A stretch of 64,000 bases of DNA from the NCBI GenBank assembly GCA_963786305.1, contig CAWAYL010000003.1, positions 1-64,000 on the forward strand, written 5' to 3'. This stretch comes from CAKZLS01 sp963786305. GTDB lineage: Bacteria > Pseudomonadota > Alphaproteobacteria > Rhodospirillales > Defluviicoccaceae. The position numbers and the translations under genes are program-made. The notes beneath the pieces are model-generated. The model saw only the letters and a program-made list of their open reading frames with translations, did no database searches and had not been told where the DNA came from. Of the stretch, positions 57,168 through 64,000 are shown piece after piece. The number at the start of each line of letters is the position of its first letter. The first letter of the stretch is position 1.

Positions 57168-57866
57168 TCACCCCCCGCTCGCCGGACCCGGCAGCGCCAA
57201 TTCACCGAGCGCCGCGCGAAGCTCGGCCAAGCCCTCCTGGGTTCGGGCGCTGGTGGTCAACACCTCCGGATGGCCGGCGGTGTGCTGCACGAGCTCGGCG
57301 GCGGTGCGCGAACGGAGATCGGCAAGTGGCGTCGGTTTCAGCTTGTCGCACTTCGTCAGGACCACCTGATAGGATACGGCCGAGCGGTCCAACATGGTCA
57401 TGACGTCGCGGTCGATGCGCTTGATCCCGCGACGGGCGTCCACCAGCAGAAGAACCCGCCGGAGTGGGGCGCGGCCACTCAGATAGGCGTCCACCAGGTG
57501 CGTCCAGCGTTCCACGGTGGATTTGGGCGCCTCGGCGTATCCGTAGCCCGGAAGATCGGTCAGCGTCAGCCGGTCGCCCAGATTGAAGAAGATCAGCAAC
57601 TGTGTCCGCCCTGGCGTATTCGACGTCCTCGCCAGGGTATTGCGGCCGGTGAGCGCGTTGATCAGGCTCGACTTGCCGACATTGGAGCGACCCGCGAAGG
57701 CGATCTCGGGAAGGTCGCCGGCCGGCACCTGATCCAACTGGGCCGCGGCGGTGACGAAACCGCACGGCAGGGTGAACAGCACCCTGCCCTGCTCGCGCGC
57801 CGCCGCGCCGTCATCGTCGGTGTTTTCCGTCAGGTTTTCACACCCATCTTTCGCATGATCACCCAT
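57168..57866 (-). CDS. engB: Ribosome biogenesis GTPase EngB/YihA
   Basis: About 232 residues. G1 is GRSNVGKSS, G3 DLPGYGYAE, G4 TKCDKL. The first in-frame ATG (57864-57866) lies inside the 3' end of yidC, giving a 37-base overlap; the conserved GTPase starts about 55 residues later. There is no strong ribosome site, so translational coupling to yidC is likely and the exact start is uncertain. Confidence 0.92.
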   Translation of the reverse strand: MGDHAKDGCENLTENTDDDGAAAREQGRVLFTLPCGFVTAAAQLDQVPAGDLPEIAFAGRSNVGKSSLINALTGRNTLARTSNTPGRTQLLIFFNLGDRLTLTDLPGYGYAEAPKSTVERWTHLVDAYLSGRAPLRRVLLLVDARRGIKRIDRDVMTMLDRSAVSYQVVLTKCDKLKPTPLADLRSRTAAELVQHTAGHPEVLTTSARTQEGLAELRAALGELALPGPASGG

Positions 57867-59584
57867 TGCTGGATGATGGAGAGGATGTTGTTCCAGGTCC
57901 AGTAGATCACCAGTCCCGCGGGGAACCGAGCCAGCATGATGGTGAACACAACGGGCAGGAACATGAAGATCTTGGCCTGCAGCGGGTCCGGCGGTTGCGG
58001 GTTCAGTTTCTGCTGCAAGAACATGGTAATACCCATGATCAATGGCCACGCGCCGATCATGAGCAGTTCCGGAGGCTGCCAGGGGATCAGTCCGAACAAA
58101 TTGAACACGGTCGTTGGGTCGGGGGCCGATAGATCCTGGATCCATCCGAAAAAGGGCGCGTGGCGCATTTCGATGGTGACGAACAGCACCTTATAAAGCG
58201 AAAAGAAAACCGGGATCTGGATGAGCATGGGAAGACAGCCCGACGTGGGGTTCACCTTCTCGCGCTTGTAGAGCGCCATCATCTCCTGGTTCAAACGCGC
58301 CTTATCGTCGCCAAAGCGTTCGCGCAGCTTGATCATTTCGGGTTGCAGCTTCCGCATCTGGCTCATCGCCCGGTACGACTTGTTGGCGAGCGGGAAGAAC
58401 GCGAGCTTGATCACCACGGTCAGCAGAAGGATCGAGACACCGAAATTGCCGATCCAGCCGTTGGCCCAGATCAAAACTTCCGAAAGCGGTCGGGTCAGGA
58501 ACCAGAACCAGCCGAAATCGATGGCCAGTGTCAGTTTGTCGATGCCGTATTCGTCCTCGTAGGTCTGCAGCAGGCTAAGTTCCTTGGCACCCGCGAACAG
58601 CCGGCTCTTCCGTTCGGCCGTCTCGCCGGGCGCGACGGTAACCCCGGGCGCCAGCACATCCACCTGATACCGCCCGGTCGCTCCGGCCGCCTGATAGACG
58701 AACCGCGTGTTCACCAACACGTCCTGATCGGGAACCAGGGCGGCCAGCCAGTATTTGTCGGTGATGCCGATCCAGCCCCCCGTACTTTTCTGCTGGATTG
58801 AACCGACCTCCTGAAGTTCGTCGTAGTCGACTTCCTTCAGGGTCCCGTCGAACACGCCCAGCGGCCCCTCGTGCAGAATGTAGAAACCGCTGACCTCCGG
58901 CGTCCCGTAGCGCGAAACCAGTGAATAGGCGTTCAGGTTGACGGCGTCGCTCCCGTTGTTCTCCACCTGTTGGGTAATCGTGAACAAATAGTCGCTATCG
59001 ATCGAGATGATCCGCTTGAACGTCAGCCCCGCGCCATCGTCCCAGGTCAACGTCACCGGATCGTCGGTCGTCAGCGTATCGCGGTCGGCGGTCCAAACGG
59101 TGTCAGGCCCGGGCGCCGCCGAACCCGAGGCGGATGGCAACACCCAACCGACTTCGGCAAAATAGGCATCGGGCGTTCCGCGCGGCGAAAACAAAACGAT
59201 TTCCGGGCTTTTGGGATCCAAGGTTTCGTGGAATTTGGCCAAGGTCAAATCATCGAGACGCCCGCCGATCAGCGAGATGGAGCCGTGCAGCCTGGGCGTA
59301 TTGATCCTCACGCGCGGAACACCGGCGAGCGCCTCGGACCGGTCCTGCTCCTTGGAGGCGGCCGGGGGCGGCTCGGTGCCGGGTATGGCGGGCGGGACCG
59401 AGTCCGCGCTCGGCGTCGGCGGTTGATCGACGGCGCCGGGCGTTTTCTCCGTGGCGGACTGCTGCTGCGCGGACGACGTGGGAGGAATATCGGGCTTTGG
59501 GTAGAAGATCTCGTAAACGTGCTGGAACCCAAACAGAATTACGATCGACAGGACGATCGCCAGGATCAGGTTTCTATTGTCCAT
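57830..59584 (-). CDS. yidC: Membrane protein insertase YidC
   Basis: A 584-residue Gram-negative YidC. The N-terminal membrane anchor (LILAIVLSIVILFGFQHVY) is followed by a Pro-rich linker, the large periplasmic beta domain (about 90-360) and the five-helix insertase core: ATG with KSYRAMSQMRKLQPEMIKLR (the conserved cytoplasmic Arg region) and GCLPMLIQIPVFFSLYKVL. It ends WVIMRKMGVKT. It inserts membrane proteins with or without Sec. It follows yidD and precedes engB. Confidence 0.97.
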   Translation of the reverse strand: MDNRNLILAIVLSIVILFGFQHVYEIFYPKPDIPPTSSAQQQSATEKTPGAVDQPPTPSADSVPPAIPGTEPPPAASKEQDRSEALAGVPRVRINTPRLHGSISLIGGRLDDLTLAKFHETLDPKSPEIVLFSPRGTPDAYFAEVGWVLPSASGSAAPGPDTVWTADRDTLTTDDPVTLTWDDGAGLTFKRIISIDSDYLFTITQQVENNGSDAVNLNAYSLVSRYGTPEVSGFYILHEGPLGVFDGTLKEVDYDELQEVGSIQQKSTGGWIGITDKYWLAALVPDQDVLVNTRFVYQAAGATGRYQVDVLAPGVTVAPGETAERKSRLFAGAKELSLLQTYEDEYGIDKLTLAIDFGWFWFLTRPLSEVLIWANGWIGNFGVSILLLTVVIKLAFFPLANKSYRAMSQMRKLQPEMIKLRERFGDDKARLNQEMMALYKREKVNPTSGCLPMLIQIPVFFSLYKVLFVTIEMRHAPFFGWIQDLSAPDPTTVFNLFGLIPWQPPELLMIGAWPLIMGITMFLQQKLNPQPPDPLQAKIFMFLPVVFTIMLARFPAGLVIYWTWNNILSIIQQWVIMRKMGVKT

Positions 59585-59634
59585 TGAATTCGTGCCTTAC
59601 CTTGACGCGACCCTGGTGACCGCTGCCCTAAGCT

Positions 59635-59910
59635 CTAAGAAATCGGATGAAAATGGTCATCGAGATGACTGTGCGTCGGATCGGTCTCCGTTCCCGGGAC
59701 CGGATCGTAGCCTGACCCCCCCACGGCTGGCACCGCAGGATGCGCTTGAGCGCCATCCATCCTCCCTTGATCACACCATGGCGCTGAGAACGCTTCCACG
59801 GCATACGCCGAGCACGTGGGCTGATACCGGCATGAACTCGGCAGGATTGGCGAGAGCAGATATCTGTAACCGCGAATCAATCCCACCATCAGGCCGCGTA
59901 CCGGCTTCAT
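59635..59910 (-). CDS. yidD: Membrane protein insertion efficiency factor YidD (two indels)
   Basis: A small protein with CRYQPTCSAYAVEAF, the YidD cysteine motif. As written the middle is scrambled (SAPWCDQGRMDG), while the flanking parts are normal. One extra base near 59787 and one missing G in the G-run at 59716-59722 would restore HGVIKGGWMALKRILRCQPW followed by GGSGYDPVP. The start overlaps the rnpA stop in ATGA. The two compensating indels are strong evidence of sequence errors here. Confidence 0.9.
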   Translation of the reverse strand: MKPVRGLMVGLIRGYRYLLSPILPSSCRYQPTCSAYAVEAFSAPWCDQGRMDGAQAHPAVPAVGGSGYDPVPGTETDPTHSHLDDHFHPIS

Positions 59911-60323
59911 CGCCTCGCTTCCCCGTATCCCGTGCCGCCCTGAACCGGTTGATCCGCCTTCGCGTAAGCACCAACACGTTTGAGAGCGGTCTCCAGGTCT
60001 CTCAGCAAGGCGGAATAGGGCCGCGTGAACGTCGCGGCCCGGCCAATTAACACATAATCGCGATCAGGCATTGCATGAGCGGCGAGAATCGCCCCCACGG
60101 CCGCCTTGAGGCGGCGCCGTATCCGGTTGCGACGGACGGCATTGCCGACGCGGCGACTAGCGGTAAACCCCACGCGGATCGGCGGCAAATCTTCTCTCCC
60201 TCGTTGTTCCATACCCCGGGGCCGCATTTGCAGTATCAACCCCGGCGCGACCCATTTTCGGCCGTCCCTGGCAATCCTGAGGAAATCCGATCGGCGCTTT
60301 AGGTGGGCAACGGTGGAAGTCAC
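59907..60323 (-). CDS. rnpA: Ribonuclease P protein component
   Basis: The protein subunit of RNase P. Core motifs are LKRRSDFLRIARDGRKWVAP, RVGFTASRRVGNAVRRNRIR and RRLKAAVGAI. I chose GTG at 60321-60323, which follows the rpmH stop directly; the upstream ATG at 60389 lies inside rpmH out of frame and would add 22 residues without homology. It ends GEARR. The start is uncertain by a few codons. Operon: rpmH-rnpA-yidD-yidC. Confidence 0.9.
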   Translation of the reverse strand: MTSTVAHLKRRSDFLRIARDGRKWVAPGLILQMRPRGMEQRGREDLPPIRVGFTASRRVGNAVRRNRIRRRLKAAVGAILAAHAMPDRDYVLIGRAATFTRPYSALLRDLETALKRVGAYAKADQPVQGGTGYGEARR

Positions 60324-60330
60324 CGGCGGG

Positions 60331-60465
60331 TCAAGCGGAAAGGCGCTTACGCCCTTTCCGGCGCCGATTTGCGAGGATTCGCCGACCACTTACGGTTGCC
60401 ATACGGGAGCGAAAACCGTGACGGCGTTTGCGGACAATCTTACTGGGTTGGTATGTACGTTTCAC
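60331..60465 (-). CDS. rpmH: 50S ribosomal protein L34
   Basis: A 44-residue protein VKRTYQPSKIVRKRRHGFRS then MATVSGRRILANRRRKGRKR and LSA, the complete L34. The start codon is GTG (60463-60465) with GGAG seven bases upstream. Its promoter is at 60494-60522. It heads the rpmH-rnpA-yidD-yidC-engB-argB cluster. Confidence 0.97.
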   Translation of the reverse strand: MKRTYQPSKIVRKRRHGFRSRMATVSGRRILANRRRKGRKRLSA

Positions 60466-60493
60466 AAGCTGGCTCCGACGCAGAACGGCCCGC

Positions 60494-60522
60494 TGTATAT
60501 GGCCTTGCCGCGCCGAAGTCAA
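60494..60522 (-). promoter_or_regulatory. rpmH promoter
   Basis: On the minus strand TTGACT (60517-60522), a 17-base spacer and TATACA (60494-60499) match the sigma-70 consensus well. The GTG of rpmH is 28 bases downstream of the -10 box, giving a leader of about 20 bases. Confidence 0.7.
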
Positions 60523-60884
60523 TTGCGCCGACGCCGGAACCCGACAATCCATGGCCAAAATGGTTGCGGACCGACACGCAAAGGTGACATTCCGTGAGCG
60601 GTCTGCCGCGATACCATTGCCTGTACGGTGACGCAATCGTACGGAAACCCTCATCAAAAGCGGTCGCGGGCTCAACGGCCCATACTGGAAACACTGGCAT
60701 GAACCGCGACCGACGGATGAAGAACAAAAAAATTTTCGACGGTGCACTCGTTGCCCTTCGTCTTTCTTGTGCTGGCGGTACTCGTGGCGTTTTGTTGCTC
60801 GTTCTCGTTGACTGCAAACGACAAAGCCACGCGAACTTGAGTTCCACAATGGTTAACAAAGAGCGACCGGTGGTATGATCCCCC
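60523..60884. other. Divergent gap between rpmH promoter and kinase
   Basis: No gene is supported; several open frames lack family resemblance. It should contain the promoter of the downstream kinase gene. Confidence 0.4.
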
Positions 60885-62301
60885 ATGGCTCGGAAAAGAC
60901 GCAAGATGCCGTCCCTGCCTTGGGGCTTGTCGGCTCGGCTCCTCGCGCTGACGACGCTTTTCGTCATGCTGGCCGAGGTGCTTATCTACGTTCCGTCCGT
61001 CTCGCGGTTTCGCAAGGCCTATCTCGAGGATCAGAATCGCCAAGGCCAACTTGGCCATTCTGGCGGTCGAGGCCAGTCCCGACAATGTCGTCGGAAAAAC
61101 TCTGTCCATGGATCTGCTCCTCAAGCGGGCGCTTACGCTGTCGTGTTGAAGGAGCCCGACCGCCGAAAGCTGATGCTGAGCAGTGAAACATTGCCCTCCG
61201 TCGATGTCACCTATGACCTCCGCGATGTGATGTTTCCGGAATGGATCGCCGAGGCGTTGATGACGCTGCTGCAATCAGATAACAGGGTCATGCGAATCGT
61301 CGCCGCTTCGCCCCACAACGCCGACGCCACCATCGAAGTCGTGATGAACGAAGCACCGATGCGCCAAGAGATGTTGGATTTCTCCGTCCGCATTCTCCAG
61401 TTGTCGATCATTATCTCGTTGTTCACCGCCGGTCTGGTATTCCTCAGCCTGCAATGGCTCATGGTCCGGCCGGTCCGGCAAATCACCGACAGCATGACCC
61501 GCTTCCGCGACAACCCCGAAGACGAGTCCGTTACCATCCACCCCTCGGATCGCACCGACGAAATTGGCGTCGCCCAGAGGGAACTGGCATCGATGCAACG
61601 AGATCTGCGCGGCGCCCTGCGTCACAAGACGCACCTGGCCGCCCTGGGCGCGGCGGTGGCGAAAATCAATCACGATCTCCGAAACACGTTGTCCACCGCC
61701 GTCCTGACCGCCGAGCATCTGGCGTCCATCGATAATGCGGAAGTGGCACGGGTGGCTCCGCGGCTGTCCAAGTCCATCGACCGGGCGGTGGCGCTGTGCA
61801 GTCAGACCCTGGAGTTCGTCCAGGATGTCCGCATCCCCCTTCAGCCAACCGTATTTCGATTTGGACGACCTGGTGTCCGAACTGGAAGCGACCGTCTGCC
61901 GGCCGGGCGCCGACGCGCCGGGTCTCGAGACCGTGACGGGCGTCGGGCTTCGGTTTCGAGATCAAGGCGGACCCGGAACAGATGTTCCGCGTATTCAGCA
62001 ACCTGGCATTGAACGCGGCTCAGGCGGGCGCCCGATCCGTTCGGATCAAGGCGCTTCGGGACACGGACCTCGTCATCGAAATTCCGCGACGACGGTCCGG
62101 GGATCGAAGAAAGCGTGCAGGAACGACTGTTCCAGCCGTTCGCGGGGACGGCTCGAAAGGGCGGTACCGGCCTTGGTCTGGTCATCGCCCGCGAAATCAT
62201 CAATGCCCACGGCGGGGAACTGAACTGGGGAAAGCGGCCCCGGGCGGCACCACCTTCGCATCCAGTTGCCGGCGGGTTGTCTCCATCCGCCGGGGAGCTG
62301 A
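60885..62301 (+). pseudogene. Sensor histidine kinase, multiply frameshifted
   Basis: The start MARKRRKMPSLPWGLSARLL leads into a helix (LLALTTLFVMLAEVLIYVPS). The frame changes at about 61030 and again near 61140. A second helix (LSIIISLFTAGLVFLSLQWL), a HAMP-like part (VRPVRQITDSMTRFRDNPED) and the H-box KINHDLRNTLSTAVLTAEHL follow. The ATPase domain is scattered in several frames (FSNLALNAAQAG, GGTGLGLVIAREIINAHGGE) to a stop at 62299-62301. All domains of a full kinase of about 470 residues are present. No response regulator is adjacent. Breaks may be sequence errors. Confidence 0.75.
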
Positions 62302-62304
62302 AAT

Positions 62305-63097
62305 GTGGTGGTGCGCCCATCCAGCCCGACGCCATGGGATCCCGCATCCTATCTGGCGTTTTCCGAGGAGCGGGCGCGTCCAGCGATCGATCTGATGTCA
62401 CACATCGCGCAAGACGCGCCGGACGCGAATCGTCGATCTCGGCTGCGGCGCCGGCAACATTACCCGGCTGCTGGCGGAGCGCTGGCCGCGGGCGCGCATC
62501 ACCGGCGTGGATGCGTCGCCCGCGATGCTCGCGAGGGCGCGCGCCGCCGACGGCTCGATCGAGTGGGTTCGAGGCGGACATCGCCGCGTGGGCGCCACGG
62601 AGGCTTGGTCGACCTGATCTTTTCCAATGCCGCTCTGCATTGGCTCGACGATCATGACACCCTGTTTCCCAGGCTGGTGAGTTTTCTGAAGGACGGGCGG
62701 GGAATTGGCCGTGCAGATGCCCCGACAAAACCATGCGCCTTCTCATCAAGCCATCGCCGAGATCGCCGGCTGGGGTCGCTGGAAGGAGACAGCTCATTCC
62801 CCTCCTGCGCCGGCGCCTGTCGACGACCCAGAGGTCCAGATCGATAGGCTATCGGCGCTGACGTCGTCTCTCGATGTCTGGGAGACCACCTACTGGCACG
62901 TTCTGGATGGCGCCAATCCGGTGATGGACTGGACCAGGGGCACGGTTCTGAGGCCATTCCTGGAGGCGTTGCCGGAGACCGACCAACAGTCTTTTCTCGG
63001 GGCGTACACGGAGCGCATGGCCGCAGCCTATCCCGCCTCCGCCGACGGCCGAACGCTGTTTCCGTTCCGCCGCTTGTTTATCCTTGCCCGCCGATAG
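62305..63097 (+). pseudogene. tam: Trans-aconitate 2-methyltransferase-like, frameshifted
   Basis: A SAM-dependent methyltransferase with the Tam pattern spread over several frames: WDPASYLAFSEERARPAIDL, IVDLGCGAGNITRLLAERWP (SAM-binding motif I, in a different frame), DLIFSNAALHWLDDHDTLFP, QMPRQNHAPSHQAIAEIAGW and the end DVWETTYWHVLDGANPVMDW to PFRRLFILARR. Tam detoxifies trans-aconitate, a citric-acid-cycle side product. At least four frame changes are present. It is close behind the kinase and ends before a terminator shared with fabD. Confidence 0.8.
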
Positions 63098-63111
63098 GCC
63101 GGCTCGACGGC

Positions 63112-63136
63112 AACGAGGGCCCGACTGGCCCTCGTT
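63112..63136. terminator. Bidirectional-type hairpin between tam and fabD
   Basis: AACGAGGGCC (63112-63121) pairs with GGCCCTCGTT (63127-63136) around a five-base loop between convergent genes. Only a short T-stretch follows, so it would be a modest terminator. Confidence 0.6.
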
Positions 63137-63166
63137 CTAGCAATATGTCGGGATGTATGCGGCCGG

Positions 63167-64000
63167 TCAGATCGTCTGGATCAATGCGTCAACGTCAGTC
63201 GGATTTGCCACCGACAGACCGCGCATGCTCTTATCGATCCGACGCGCGAGACCCGAGAGCACTTTGCCAGTTCCGATCTCAACCAACTCCTCGACGCCAT
63301 GGGAGTGCATGAACAGCACACTTTCCCGCCAGCGCACCATGCCGGTCACCTGACGGACCAGCTGGCTGCGGATCTGCTCGGGTTCGGTGACGGGCAGCGC
63401 GGTCACGTTGGACACCAGCGGCACCGCGGGCGACCGCACGTTCACGTTATCCAGGGCTTCCGCCATGACATCGGCAACCGGAGCCATCAGCGGGCAATGG
63501 AAGGGGCCGCTGACCGGAAGCATGAGGCTGCGCCGGGCTCCCCGCAGCGCCGCGATTTCGAGGGCGCGTTGAACGGCGATCCGGGTTCCGCTGATCACGA
63601 TCTGGCCAGGTGCGTTATCATTGGCGGCAACGCAAACGGCGCCATCGTAGGTGTCCTGCGTAGCCTCGGCCGCGACCTCGTGAGCGGTTTCCAAATCCAG
63701 CCCCATCAACGCCGCCATGGCGCCTTCGCCCACCGGAACCGCCGTCTGCATGGCGAGGCCGCGGGTCCGAAGCAGGCGCGCGGCATCCGGCACGGTAAAG
63801 CTGCCGGCGGCGGTCAGGGCCGTGTACTCGCCGAGCGAATGTCCGGCAACGAACCGGCCCAGATGGCGAAGCTCGAACCCATGCTCCTTCTGCAACACGC
63901 TCAAAATGGCCATGCTGACGGCCATCAGTGCGGGTTGCGCGTTCTCGGTCAGAGTCAGTCGGTCTTCCGGACCGTCGCACATCAGCTCGAACAGATTCTG
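63167..64000 (-). CDS. fabD: Malonyl-CoA:ACP transacylase (partial, 5' end off window)
   Basis: The C-terminal ~278 codons of FabD, which loads malonyl groups on acyl carrier protein for fatty acid synthesis. The active Ser is in VAGHSLGEYTALTAAG and the catalytic His in SGPFHCPLMAP. VEIGTGKVLSGLARRID is near the C-terminus. The N-terminal part, including the first GQG motif, lies beyond 64000. The open frame runs off the right edge of the window. Confidence 0.95.
   Translation of the reverse strand, partial: QNLFELMCDGPEDRLTLTENAQPALMAVSMAILSVLQKEHGFELRHLGRFVAGHSLGEYTALTAAGSFTVPDAARLLRTRGLAMQTAVPVGEGAMAALMGLDLETAHEVAAEATQDTYDGAVCVAANDNAPGQIVISGTRIAVQRALEIAALRGARRSLMLPVSGPFHCPLMAPVADVMAEALDNVNVRSPAVPLVSNVTALPVTEPEQIRSQLVRQVTGMVRWRESVLFMHSHGVEELVEIGTGKVLSGLARRIDKSMRGLSVANPTDVDALIQTI

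Noticed and set aside
60324..60389. Upstream ATG start for rnpA inside rpmH
   Set aside because: The extra 22 residues are an out-of-frame reading of rpmH and lack similarity to RNase P proteins.

Overview
The window is a high-GC (about 62-64%) chromosomal segment of an alphaproteobacterium, most likely Rhodospirillales-like. The evidence is a DUF1013/TrcR cell-cycle regulator, the rpmH-rnpA-yidD-yidC-engB-argB cluster, a DUF1192 gene, a YdcH-like small gene, def-fmt with truA and dapE/dapD close by, and GatB. No rRNA, tRNA or CRISPR array was seen. The exact order or genus cannot be fixed from the sequence alone.

Layout. Positions 1-12105 are an accessory, decayed region: an IS110 transposase; an IS1595-family element with clear inverted repeats that is itself interrupted by an IS5-family element; a large serine recombinase with two small companion ORFs; a DUF433/PIN-like (DUF5615) toxin-antitoxin pair; the C-terminal remnant of an MmeI-like methyltransferase; an IS110-type remnant; and a frameshifted DUF2252 gene. 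Positions 12106-20441 hold a two-component system, a sulfotransferase-like gene, dodecin, a LOG-family gene, icd, rpmB, ygfZ, an alpha/beta hydrolase and a YdcH-like gene. Positions 20591-25950 are acyl-CoA/propionate activation and an ALDH7-type dehydrogenase. Positions 25985-30588 hold trcR, a quinone oxidoreductase, DUF1192, gatB and an amidase. Positions 30822-33862 are a complete polar (basic-type) amino-acid ABC transporter. Positions 34283-47500 are mixed metabolism, signalling and envelope genes (NADP oxidoreductase, sdaA, prfC, DUF2914, class III cyclase, DUF421, PIG-L, nucleotide-sugar dehydrogenase, rmuC). Positions 47603-60465 are a DUF4139 gene, def-fmt, truA, dapE, dapD, a pyrimidine 5'-nucleotidase, argB, engB, yidC, yidD, rnpA and rpmH. 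The window ends with a broken histidine kinase, a broken trans-aconitate methyltransferase and the 3' part of fabD.

How things fit together. The left end looks like an insertion hot spot where mobile elements, a TA pair and restriction-modification debris accumulated; from 12106 on, genes are mostly ordinary chromosome. Two near-identical 268-bp MITE-like elements (27693-27960 and 36746-37013), each with 35-bp terminal inverted repeats and TA at the ends, sit directly upstream of coding starts. A perfect TTGCAAAA-N7-TTTTGCAA palindrome lies between the divergent acyl-CoA ligase and prpE genes.

A caution for every reader: many genes that should be intact, including the essential gatB, dapD, dapE and the yidD cistron, are broken by single-base indels, several in short homopolymers. 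This points to uncorrected indel errors in the sequence rather than mass pseudogenisation, so frameshift calls here should be confirmed from reads.
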